Below are positions 23,405 to 30,399 of a stretch of DNA of 64,000 nt, in pieces (position 1 is the stretch's first letter; each line of letters starts with the position of its first letter). A model generated the notes under the pieces. That model saw only the letters and a list, made by a program, of their open reading frames with translations, did no database searches and had not been told where the DNA came from. Source of the DNA: JAKFEW01 sp036675505. Lineage in GTDB: Bacteria > Cyanobacteriota > Sericytochromatia > S15B-MN24 > JAQBPE01. The position numbers were made by a program, and so were the translations under genes. Where the stretch lies: NCBI GenBank assembly GCA_036675505.1, contig JAKFEW010000079.1, positions 1-64,000 of the forward strand, read 5' to 3'.

Positions 23405-23677
23405 TTAGCGCGAAGAGAGCAGCAGGCTGTCGCCGCCGAAGGCCTTGAGCTTGCGGGCGATCGCCTTGTCGCTCAGCGAGCGGTTCGCCGGGATCACGAG
23501 GATGTGGATCGCATCCTTGCGGATCTTCCGGAGCACCATCGCGTCGTCGGCGCCCCAGGCCTTGCGAAAGGCCTGGATCTCGCGGTCGAAGGCCATCAGC
23601 TGCTCGCGCAGCCTGGGGCCGACCGTGAAGGTACGCTCGAGGGTATCGGGGAGCGGCTGCTTCTTCGCGCCGAACAT
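23405..23677 (-). CDS. Hypothetical protein, 90 residues
   Basis: A charged helical protein (MFGAKKQPLPDTLERTF at the start, LREQLMAFDREIQAFRKAW in the middle, SDKAIARKLKAFGGDSLLL at the end). It starts two bases after the stop of the upstream small gene, with GAGG at the junction, so the two are coupled. No recognised domain. Confidence 0.55.
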   Translation of the reverse strand: MFGAKKQPLPDTLERTFTVGPRLREQLMAFDREIQAFRKAWGADDAMVLRKIRKDAIHILVIPANRSLSDKAIARKLKAFGGDSLLLSSR

Positions 23678-23679
23678 CC

Positions 23680-23970
23680 TCAGAGCCCCACGGCCTGGCA
23701 GGTGGCGTTGACCCAGTTCTTCGAGGCGTACAGCACGTCGTAGTCGTCCTGCTTGGTCAGGCGGTCGAAGCGGGCGGCGTCGGCCGCCGTGAAGTAGTAG
23801 GTGGTGCCGCCGACGTTGCGCCCCAGCTTGAAGTCGCCGTACTTCGTCTCGTTCGCGTCGACCCAGGCCGTGTTCTTCTGACACTCGGCGGTCGGGATGA
23901 CCTCGCAGCCGATCGAGGCGACGGCCTTCGCGTTGAAGAGCTTGATCGAATGCGTTGCGCCACATGCCAT
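23680..23970 (-). CDS. Hypothetical Cys-containing protein, 96 residues
   Basis: ATG 23970 has a strong GGAGGACAACCTA upstream. The protein has four cysteines (MACGATHS, GCEVIPTAECQK and the final TCQAVGL) and an aromatic patch GGTTYYFTAADAARFDRL. It lacks a signal peptide. It is co-transcribed with the 90-residue gene downstream. I do not recognise the family. Confidence 0.55.
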   Translation of the reverse strand: MACGATHSIKLFNAKAVASIGCEVIPTAECQKNTAWVDANETKYGDFKLGRNVGGTTYYFTAADAARFDRLTKQDDYDVLYASKNWVNATCQAVGL

Positions 23971-24115
23971 TAGGTTGTCCTCCACTCTCTGGGCGTCCGC
24001 TCGCTCGGCGGCTCGCTCCGGTTGACTCACGAGCAGGTTATGGGGCGGGCGACTGACAGGGGTCTGACAGAGCTCCCCGCGCGTCGTTAAAATACGGTTA
24101 ATTGCGTCGGCTCGC

Positions 24116-24121
24116 TATAAT
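24116..24121 (+). promoter_or_regulatory. -10 box of leaderless tex (TATAAT)
   Basis: A consensus TATAAT lies six bases before ATG 24128, with no ribosome binding site in between. A transcript from it would begin at the start codon. Confidence 0.6.
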
Positions 24122-24127
24122 GGCCGC

Positions 24128-26305
24128 ATGAGCACGCCCGACCTCACAGCCCCCCTCGCCGCCGAGCTCGGCCTGCCGGCAAGCGCCGTCAGCCGCACGA
24201 TCGCCCTGCTCGACGGCGGCGACACGATCCCGTTCCTGGCCCGCTACCGCAAGGAGCAGACCGGCGGGCTCGACGAGGTGCAGCTGCGCGCCCTGCAAGA
24301 GGCGCTAGGCCGGCGCCGCAAGCTCGAGGAGCGCCGCGCCGACGTGCACGCGTCCCTGACGGAGCAGGGCGTGCTCACGCCCGAGCTCGCTGCCAAGCTG
24401 GCCGCGGCCGACAGGCTCGCGACCGTCGAGGACCTCTACTTGCCCTTCCGGCCGAAGCGCCGCACGCGCGCCAGCATCGCGCGGGAGCGCGGGCTCGCGC
24501 CGCTGGCCGCCCTGTTCGCCCGCCCGCCGCGCGAGGCCCCCCAGGAGGCGGCGAAGCGATTCGTCGACCCGGCGAAGGAGGTGCCGACCGTCGAGGACGC
24601 GCTCGCCGGCGCGCGCGACATCCTGGCCGAGGAGGTCAGCGAGGATCCCGAGGTGCGCGGCCGCGCCCGCAACGTCTCGCTGCGCGAGGCCGTGCTGACC
24701 GCCAAGAAAGCGCCCAAGGCCGAGGACCCGCAGGGCAAGTACACGCAGTACTACGATTACAAGGAGCCCGCAGCCAGGATCACCCCCCACCGCATCCTGG
24801 CCTGCGACCGCGGCGAGGCGGAGAGCGTGCTGCGCGTCGGCGTCGCCCTGCCCGAGCCGCGCATCCTCGCCTTCATGCGCGAGAAGCTCGCGGTGAACGC
24901 GCCCGGCTGGCGCGAGGAGGGCGAAGCGGCCCTGGCCGACGGCCTCAAGCGCCTGCTCGGCCCCGCGATCGAGCGCGACGTGCGCGGCGCGCTGACCGAG
25001 AAGGCCCAGGTCCACGCGATCGGCATCTTCGCGGCCAACCTCAAGGCGCTGTTGTTGCAGCCGCCGTTGACCGGCAAGGTGGTGATGGGCGTCGACCCGG
25101 GCTTCCGCACGGGCTGCAAGGTGGTGGTGGTCGACGCCACCGGCCGGCCGCTCGGGCAGGGCACCGTGATCTACCCGCACGAGCCGCAGAAGCAGTGGGA
25201 ACAGGCGAAGAAGACGCTGCGCGAGCTTGTCGAGCGCCACCAGGTGAACGTGGTCGCGATCGGCAACGGCACGGCCAGCCGCGAGACCGAGACGCTGGTC
25301 GCCGAGGCGATCAAGGGCACGGGCGCGGCCTACACGATCGTGAGCGAGGCTGGCGCGAGCGTTTACTCCGCCTCGGAGGTCGCGCGCGAGGAGTTCCCGG
25401 ACCTCGACGCCACCCAGCGCGGCAACGTCTCGATCGCGAGGCGCCTGCAGGACCCGCTCGCCGAGCTCGTGAAGATCGACCCGCAGGCGATCGGCGTGGG
25501 CCTCTACCAGCACGACCTCGACCAGAAGGCGCTCGCGGGCACGCTCGCGGGCGTGGTCGAGGACGCCGTCAACCACGTGGGCGTGGACCTCAACACGGCC
25601 TCGGCGTCGCTGCTCGGCCACGTGGCCGGGCTCAACCAGAAGGTCGCGAAGGCGATCGTGACGCACCGGCAGGAGAACGGGCCTTTCAAGAAGCGCGACG
25701 AGCTCAAGAAGGTGAAGGGGCTCGGCGACCGCACGTTCGTGCAGGCCGCGGGCTTCCTGCGCATCCGCGGCGGCGCCGACCCGCTCGACGCGACGGCGAT
25801 CCACCCGGAGTCGTACGCGGCCACGCGCAAGCTGCTCGCCAAGCTGGGCGTAAACCCGGCCGATCCGGGCCTGGGCGCGGCGATCAAGGCGAAGCGCCCC
25901 ACGCTCGACGTGCCGGCGCTGGCGGCGGAATTGGGGCTCGGCGTGCCCACGCTGACCGACATCCTGGCCGACCTCGAGAAGCCCGGCCGCGACCCGCGCG
26001 AGGCCTTGCCCACGCCGCATTTGAGGATGGACGTGCTCAAGCTCGAGGACCTCAAGCCCGGCATGCGCCTCACCGGCACCGTGCGCAACGTGGTCGACTT
26101 CGGCGCGTTCGTGGACGTCGGCGTGAAGAACGACGGGCTGGTGCACGTCTCCGAGCTCTCGGACCGCTTCGTGCGCAACCCGCTCGAGGTGGTGAACGTG
26201 GGTGACGTGATCGAGGTCGAGGTGATGGACATCGATCGCCAGCGCGGGCGCGTGAGCCTGAGCCGCAAGCGCGCGCTGCAGGGCGAGAAGGCACCTTCCG
26301 CATGA
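24128..26305 (+). CDS. tex: Tex family transcription/RNA-binding protein
   Basis: A 725-residue cytoplasmic nucleic-acid-binding protein. In order: the Tex N-terminal domain with TIPFLARYRKEQTGGLDEVQLRAL, the YqgF/RNase H-like domain with VVMGVDPGFRTGCKVVVVD near residues 318-336, the helix-hairpin-helix segment LNTASASLLGHVAGLNQKVA and LKKVKGLGDRTFVQAAGFLRI, and a C-terminal S1 domain with GTVRNVVDFGAFVDVGVKNDGLVHVSELS and DRQRGRVSLSRKR. The size is close to other Tex proteins. It starts a four- or five-gene chain of overlapping genes. Confidence 0.97.
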   Translation: MSTPDLTAPLAAELGLPASAVSRTIALLDGGDTIPFLARYRKEQTGGLDEVQLRALQEALGRRRKLEERRADVHASLTEQGVLTPELAAKLAAADRLATVEDLYLPFRPKRRTRASIARERGLAPLAALFARPPREAPQEAAKRFVDPAKEVPTVEDALAGARDILAEEVSEDPEVRGRARNVSLREAVLTAKKAPKAEDPQGKYTQYYDYKEPAARITPHRILACDRGEAESVLRVGVALPEPRILAFMREKLAVNAPGWREEGEAALADGLKRLLGPAIERDVRGALTEKAQVHAIGIFAANLKALLLQPPLTGKVVMGVDPGFRTGCKVVVVDATGRPLGQGTVIYPHEPQKQWEQAKKTLRELVERHQVNVVAIGNGTASRETETLVAEAIKGTGAAYTIVSEAGASVYSASEVAREEFPDLDATQRGNVSIARRLQDPLAELVKIDPQAIGVGLYQHDLDQKALAGTLAGVVEDAVNHVGVDLNTASASLLGHVAGLNQKVAKAIVTHRQENGPFKKRDELKKVKGLGDRTFVQAAGFLRIRGGADPLDATAIHPESYAATRKLLAKLGVNPADPGLGAAIKAKRPTLDVPALAAELGLGVPTLTDILADLEKPGRDPREALPTPHLRMDVLKLEDLKPGMRLTGTVRNVVDFGAFVDVGVKNDGLVHVSELSDRFVRNPLEVVNVGDVIEVEVMDIDRQRGRVSLSRKRALQGEKAPSA

Positions 26306-26949
26306 CCCGCCGCGCCGACCCCGAGGGCCTCGTGGCCTTCACCCGCGACATCGGCGGGCGCACCGTGGTGGCGCGCTGCGCGCCCGCGCTCGCGCCCGAG
26401 GCGGCGCGCCTGCTCGAGGCGGTGGCGAAGAAGTGGCCGAACGGCCGCGGCCTGGCCGAGGGCGCGACGGTCGAGGCCGGCTGGACGCGCCTGCGGCTGA
26501 TCGGCGCGGAGGGCGCGCTGGTGCTCTGCGAGCCGGATTTCGAGCGGGGCGGGCATGTCTCGCACGTGCAGCACACGCTCGCCGTGGCGGCGGCGCAGGC
26601 GAAGCTGCTGCGTCGGCTGCGGCTCGCGGGCACGGCGCCGCTGCACGACGCCACGGTCGTGGTGCGCCGCGGCGCGCTCACCGCCCCGCGCGTGCAGCTC
26701 GAGCGGGAGGAGCCGGGGCCGGGGAGCTCGGGCTGGTTCGTGGGCCTGCCGGACGAGGACCCGCCGGCCGCAGCCGACGCCTTCGAGACGCTGGTGGTCG
26801 GCGACCTGGTCGAGCGCCGCCCGGCGCTGCTCGCGCTCTTCGCGCTGCCGGCGGGTTACATGGCGATCGTGGCGGGCGATCGGGTGGAGGCGGTGTTCGA
26901 TCCGGATTTCGAGGACGTCTGGGCCCAGGCGGGCGCGGAAGGAGCGTGA
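26302..26949 (+). CDS. Hypothetical protein, 215 residues
   Basis: It overlaps tex by ATGA. The first half is an alpha/beta domain with GRTVVARCAPALAPEAAR; the second half has GWFVGLPDEDPPAAADAFETL, then LLALFALPAGYMAIVAGDRVEAVFDPDF. The final segment faintly resembles immunity-protein domains of the Imm33 type, but I would not rely on this. No signal peptide or membrane span. Confidence 0.6.
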   Translation: MTRRADPEGLVAFTRDIGGRTVVARCAPALAPEAARLLEAVAKKWPNGRGLAEGATVEAGWTRLRLIGAEGALVLCEPDFERGGHVSHVQHTLAVAAAQAKLLRRLRLAGTAPLHDATVVVRRGALTAPRVQLEREEPGPGSSGWFVGLPDEDPPAAADAFETLVVGDLVERRPALLALFALPAGYMAIVAGDRVEAVFDPDFEDVWAQAGAEGA

Positions 26950-26951
26950 GG

Positions 26952-27698
26952 ATGCGGTTTGGTTACCGGCTGATTCTGGCGGCCGGCCTGCTGAGCGGCC
27001 TGCCGGCCTGCGCACACCTGCTGGCCGACCGGGCGGCGCGAGAGGCCGCGCCGGGCCACGAAGCGGCCCCGGCTTCCGCCGATCCGACGGACACCGCGAC
27101 CCTGGGGATCACGGCGGCCGGCGTCCAGCGTCCTCGCCTGCGCGACGAGCTGGTCCGGATGGCCGCGGAGGACCAGGCCGTACGCGCCGCCTGGGCCGCG
27201 ACCGGCTTCCGCGACAAGGCGGCCGGGGAGCGGCTGCGGACCCTCGACGCCCGCAACACGGCGCGACTGAAGGCGATCGTGCAGGCGCACGGCTGGCCCG
27301 GCCGGCTGATGGTGGGCCCCGAGGGGACGCGGGCGGCCTTCCTGCTCGTCCAGCACGCCGACGGCGATCCCGCGTTCCAGGCCATGTGCCTCCCGCTGGT
27401 CGAGGCCGCGGCGGCGCGGGGCGAGCTCGAGAAGCAACACGTCGCCCTGCTCACCGACCGCGTGCTGGTGGCCCGGGGCGCGCCGCAGCGCTATGGCACG
27501 CAGTTCGTGTCGAAGGGCGGCGAGTGGGTGCCCCATCCGATCGAAGACGAGGCGAACGTGGACGCGCGGCGCGAGGCCATGGACCTGATGCCGCTCGCCG
27601 AGTACAAGGCGCAGCTGCTCAAGGCCTACGGGCGGCCGCAGCCAGACCTCTCGCCGATCCCCAAGACCAGCCCGGCGCACTCGCGCCCCGTTCGCTGA
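26952..27698 (+). CDS. DUF6624-type lipoprotein
   Basis: A 248-residue lipoprotein (signal peptide, lipobox LPAC near residue 19). The DUF6624-like domain covers about residues 58-235: RLRDELVRMAAEDQAVRAAW, NTARLKAIVQAHGWPGRLMVG, AAFLLVQHADGDPAFQAMCLP, VLVARGAPQRYGTQF and PIEDEANVDARREAMDL. The family is widespread but uncharacterised. It starts two bases after the preceding stop (GTGAGGATG), so it is coupled. A truncated second copy follows directly. Confidence 0.75.
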   Translation: MRFGYRLILAAGLLSGLPACAHLLADRAAREAAPGHEAAPASADPTDTATLGITAAGVQRPRLRDELVRMAAEDQAVRAAWAATGFRDKAAGERLRTLDARNTARLKAIVQAHGWPGRLMVGPEGTRAAFLLVQHADGDPAFQAMCLPLVEAAAARGELEKQHVALLTDRVLVARGAPQRYGTQFVSKGGEWVPHPIEDEANVDARREAMDLMPLAEYKAQLLKAYGRPQPDLSPIPKTSPAHSRPVR

Positions 27699-27709
27699 GG
27701 AGCCGCCCC

Positions 27710-28147
27710 GTGCCCATCCCGTCTGTCCTCGTCCTCCTGGCGCTGGCCGGTTCCTCCCCGGCCGCGCCCGCGCTCGCCCACCTTCCGCCGCGGCCCGCTG
27801 CGCATGCGCAGCGCCCGTTCGTGGACGCCGCGCTGCGCGCCGAGCTCCGGGCGATGGAGGCCCAGGACCAGGCGATCCGCGCCCGTTGGATCGCGGCGGG
27901 CGTGGGCGACCTGGCCTGGGCCGCCCGCACGCGGGCGCTCGACCGCCGGCAGACCGCGCGCCTGAAGGCGATCATCCGCCGGCATGGCTGGCCCACGGCC
28001 GCTCGCGTGGGCCAGGACGGCGTCCGCGCGGCCTTCTTGCTCGTCCAACATGCCGACCATGACCTCGCTTTCCAGCGCGCCTGCCTGCCGCAGGTCCAGG
28101 CCGCCGCCGCGCGGGGCGAGCTCACGGGCCAGGCGGTCGCGCGATGA
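27710..28147 (+). CDS. Truncated DUF6624-type secreted protein (tandem paralogue)
   Basis: A 145-residue protein from GTG 27710 (AGGAG upstream). A signal peptide (PSVLVLLALAGSSPAAPALA) leads into LRAELRAMEAQDQAIRARW, QTARLKAIIRRHGWPTAARVG and AAFLLVQHADHDLAFQRACLP, closely matching the gene before it. It stops where the paralogue continues with the conserved VLVARGAPQRYGTQF part. The last codons overlap the start of the AlkD-type gene, so a duplication followed by loss of the 3' third is likely. It may be non-functional. Confidence 0.6.
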   Translation: MPIPSVLVLLALAGSSPAAPALAHLPPRPAAHAQRPFVDAALRAELRAMEAQDQAIRARWIAAGVGDLAWAARTRALDRRQTARLKAIIRRHGWPTAARVGQDGVRAAFLLVQHADHDLAFQRACLPQVQAAAARGELTGQAVAR

Positions 28148-28875
28148 CGACCGCCTCGTCCGTCGCCGACCAGGTCGCCGCGTTCGAGGCCGCCCTGCGC
28201 GCCGTGGCCACGCCCGAGCGCGCGGCGGGCGAGCGGAAGTACCTCAAGTTCGGGCCCGAGAAGGCCTTCCTCGGCGCCACCGTGCCGGTGATCCGCCGCG
28301 TCGCGGGTGCCTGGGCGCGCGCCCACAAGGGCCTCGGCCACGCCGACCTCGCCGCGCTCACCGAGGCGCTCTGGGCCACGGACGTGCACGAGCTGCGCTC
28401 GCTCGCGATCCTGCTGCTAGAGCGGTACGAGCAGCGGCTCGGGGCCGCGGACATGCCGCTCCTCGCGCGCATGCTGCGCGAGGCCGGCACCTGGGCGCTG
28501 GTGGACGGCCTGGCCGAGAAGGTCGTGGGCGCGCTCGCGGCCCGCGACGACGACGCCTTCGCGGTCACCGAGCGCTGGGCGACGGACCCCGACTTCTGGA
28601 TCCGCCGCTCGTCGCTTCTGGCCCTGCTCGGCCCGCTGCGCGCGGGCACCGGCGACTTCGCGGTCTTCGCGCGCCGCGCCACGCCGATGCTCGGCGAGAA
28701 GGAGTTCTTCATCCGCAAGGCGATCGGCTGGGTGCTGCGCGAGACCACGAAGAAGCGGCCCGACGTCGTGTACGAGTACTTGAAGGCCCATCGGTCCGAG
28801 GTCTCGGGGCTCTCCATGCGGGAGGGCGCCCGCAGCCTGCCCGCGCCCATGCGGATCGCGCTCCTCGGCAAATAA
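28144..28875 (+). CDS. DNA alkylation repair protein (AlkD-like HEAT-repeat glycosylase)
   Basis: A 243-residue protein of the AlkD/AlkC superfamily, made of HEAT-like helical repeats that wrap DNA and remove alkylated bases. GERKYLKFGPEKAFLGATVPVIRR, ALTEALWATDVHELRSLAILLLERY, LVDGLAEKVVG, WATDPDFWIRRSSLLALL and FFIRKAIGWVLRETTKKRPDVV match the family, including the Trp/Asp/Arg residues of the active groove. It overlaps the preceding gene by ATGA. The chain that began with tex ends here. Confidence 0.9.
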   Translation: MTTASSVADQVAAFEAALRAVATPERAAGERKYLKFGPEKAFLGATVPVIRRVAGAWARAHKGLGHADLAALTEALWATDVHELRSLAILLLERYEQRLGAADMPLLARMLREAGTWALVDGLAEKVVGALAARDDDAFAVTERWATDPDFWIRRSSLLALLGPLRAGTGDFAVFARRATPMLGEKEFFIRKAIGWVLRETTKKRPDVVYEYLKAHRSEVSGLSMREGARSLPAPMRIALLGK

Positions 28876-28882
28876 ATCTCAT

Positions 28883-28939
28883 TTGCATATTGACGCAAAC
28901 GAGAAAGTGAACTACACTTGCATGCAGACGCAAACGAGA
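28883..28939 (+). promoter_or_regulatory. arsR-like promoter with two operator copies
   Basis: -35 TTGACG (28890-28895), a 17-base spacer and -10 TACACT (28913-28918). A 22-base element (TTGCAT, six variable bases, then ACGCAAACGAGA; first copy TTGCATATTG at its start) occurs twice, at 28883-28904 and 28918-28939, 35 bases apart. Each copy has TTGC/GCAA half-sites in inverted orientation. One covers the -35, the other the transcription start. Confidence 0.7.
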
Positions 28940-28950
28940 GGAATACACCG

Positions 28951-29310
28951 ATGAACCCGACGCCAAACGATCCCGACTTTTCGGATCTGCTGTCGCCGCA
29001 GTTCTTCAAGGCGCTGTGCGATCCGACGCGGCTCTCGATCCTGGGCGACGTCGCCCGGCAGGAGGAGCCCACGACGGTGAGCCACATCGCCGGCTGTTGC
29101 AACATCGACCTCTCGGTGGTCTCGCGCCACCTCGCCACCTTGCGGGATGCCGGCATCCTGAAGGCCGAGAAGCGCGGCAAGGAAGTCCACTACTCGCTGC
29201 GGACCGATGACGTCGTGGGCAGGCTGCGCGCGCTTGCCACCGCCCTCGAGGCCTGCTGCGGCCCCAAATCTGAGGAGAAGAAAGATGAGCACCCAGACCC
29301 CCAACCCTGA
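28951..29310 (+). CDS. ArsR/SmtB family metal-responsive repressor
   Basis: A 119-residue winged-helix regulator. FFKALCDPTRLSILGDVARQ begins the domain; the recognition region is IAGCCNIDLSVVSRHLATLRDAGIL with adjacent Cys49 and Cys50 at the start of the DNA-binding helix, a position used for As(III) or soft-metal sensing in this family; AEKRGKEVHYSLR is the wing. Another Cys pair lies near the end (EACCGPK). ATG 28951 has GAGAGGA upstream. It probably represses its own promoter through the two operator copies. The small Cys-rich gene overlaps its 3' end. Confidence 0.88.
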   Translation: MNPTPNDPDFSDLLSPQFFKALCDPTRLSILGDVARQEEPTTVSHIAGCCNIDLSVVSRHLATLRDAGILKAEKRGKEVHYSLRTDDVVGRLRALATALEACCGPKSEEKKDEHPDPQP

Positions 29311-29443
29311 GACGGCCCACATCAAGGGCTGCACGGACGTCCTGATCCACACCGTCCGCGCGCTCGCGGACGCGCTCGAAGCTTGTCGCGCCAACGGCGG
29401 CGACTGCAACTGCGGCTGCTGCTGCTCCTGCAAACCGTCCTAG
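29285..29443 (+). CDS. Metallothionein-like small Cys-rich protein, 52 residues
   Basis: It overlaps the arsR-like gene by 26 bases in another frame and has a strong GAGGAGAAG ribosome binding site inside that gene. Eight cysteines in 52 residues: C16, C34 and the C-terminal cluster GDCNCGCCCSCK (C41, 43, 45, 46, 47, 49). A helical segment (LIHTVRALADALEAC) precedes the cluster. I infer a metal- or metalloid-binding peptide made together with the sensor; no named family is recognised. Confidence 0.7.
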   Translation: MSTQTPNPETAHIKGCTDVLIHTVRALADALEACRANGGDCNCGCCCSCKPS

Positions 29444-29454
29444 CCACCCATAGC

Positions 29455-29482
29455 AGCCTTCCCCTCGGCGGAGGGGAAGGCT
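29455..29482 (+). terminator. Hairpin ending the arsR-like operon
   Basis: AGCCTTCCCCTC (29455-29466), loop GGCG, GAGGGGAAGGCT (29471-29482), a perfect 12-base stem. Confidence 0.6.
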
Positions 29483-29501
29483 GCCGGGGTAGAAGGCGTC
29501 C

Positions 29502-30254
29502 ATGACCCAAGCCCGCCAGGCCATCCTCGACACGCTCAAGGCCGCGCTCACCGACCTACCTTCGGCCCTCGCGGCCTGGGAAGGCGGCAGCGCGGCCTTC
29601 GGCGCCGACGACGCCATGTCCGACGTCGATCTCGCCGTCGTCGCCCGCGAAGGCACCGGCGAGACCGTCTTCGCGGCGGTCGAGGCGGCGCTCGAAAAAC
29701 TGTCTCCGATCGCCCTGCGCTACCACGTCCCCGAGCCCGCCTGGCACGGCTTCTCCCAGCGCTTCTACCTGCTGCGCGACACGAGCCCGTACCACATGAT
29801 CGACCTCTCGGTGCAACGCGAGCACGCCGCCGACCGCTTCCTCGCCCCCGAACGCCACGGCCAGGCTCTGGTCTGGTTCGATCACGGCGCCTACACCGCA
29901 CCGCCCGCCCCCGACGAACCAGCCCGCGACGCACGCCTGCGCGCCCGCGTGCCCGTGCTCGCGGACTGGTTCGAGCTGACCCAGCCGATCGTCGAGAAGG
30001 AGGCCCTGCGCGGCCGCGCGATCGACGCGCTGAGCTTCTACCAGAGCCTCACGCTCCGCCCGCTGGTCGAGCTGCTGCGCATCGTGCACGACCCCTGGCG
30101 CCACGACTTCGGCCTGCGCTACCTGCAGCGCGACCTGCCGGCCGAGGTGTACGCCCGGCTCGAGCCGCTGGCTTTCGTGCGCGATCTGGACGACCTGAAA
30201 GTCAAGCACGGGCAAGCGGCCAGGTGGTTCCGCGAGGTGCGCGCGAGCCTCTGA
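29502..30254 (+). CDS. Nucleotidyltransferase domain protein
   Basis: A 250-residue protein of the polymerase-beta-like nucleotidyltransferase superfamily. WEGGSAAFGADDAMSDVDLAVV (about residues 26-47) is the GS...D-x-D active-site motif; the third acid is probably in HMIDLSVQ near residue 103. The helical C-terminal half (residues 140-250) resembles the substrate-binding part of aminoglycoside-type nucleotidyltransferases. TAGAAG lies six bases before the ATG, so it is probably leaderless. The substrate is unknown. Confidence 0.78.
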   Translation: MTQARQAILDTLKAALTDLPSALAAWEGGSAAFGADDAMSDVDLAVVAREGTGETVFAAVEAALEKLSPIALRYHVPEPAWHGFSQRFYLLRDTSPYHMIDLSVQREHAADRFLAPERHGQALVWFDHGAYTAPPAPDEPARDARLRARVPVLADWFELTQPIVEKEALRGRAIDALSFYQSLTLRPLVELLRIVHDPWRHDFGLRYLQRDLPAEVYARLEPLAFVRDLDDLKVKHGQAARWFREVRASL

Positions 30255-30273
30255 CGGGCGTCTTCGGCTGCGG

Positions 30274-30282
30274 CATGGTACA
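30274..30282 (+). promoter_or_regulatory. Extended -10 promoter of helicase 2
   Basis: TGG-TACAAT at 30274-30282. The same extended form (TGG-TACAAT) precedes zinc-ribbon gene 3 at 62220-62228. No good -35 is visible. The start would be near 30289, giving a leader of about 110 bases. Confidence 0.55.
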
Positions 30283-30366
30283 ATCGATCATCCGAGACCA
30301 GGAACCGCCTGTATCGCAGCGCCCCGAGCGCCGTAGGTTCAAGCCCCGACACGGGGACGAGGCATC

Positions 30367-30392
30367 CTCCTGGCAGTTACATTTGTCAGGAG
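30367..30392 (+). promoter_or_regulatory. Leader hairpin that sequesters the helicase ribosome binding site
   Basis: CTCCTGGCA (30367-30375), 8-base loop, TGTCAGGAG (30384-30392), nine pairs with one G-U. The right arm contains the AGGAG that serves TTG 30400, so the site is hidden when the hairpin forms. Confidence 0.55.
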
Positions 30393-30399
30393 TAGACAA

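Noticed and set aside
28145..28147. The TGA that ends the truncated DUF6624 gene as a second selenocysteine candidate
   Set aside because: The frame after it does not continue the paralogue sequence, and no Cys is expected at this site.
30345..30375. GGTTCAAGCCCCGACACGGGG looked like a tRNA T-arm in the helicase leader
   Set aside because: No 7-base acceptor stem, D-arm or anticodon arm can be built around it. It is part of the helicase leader.
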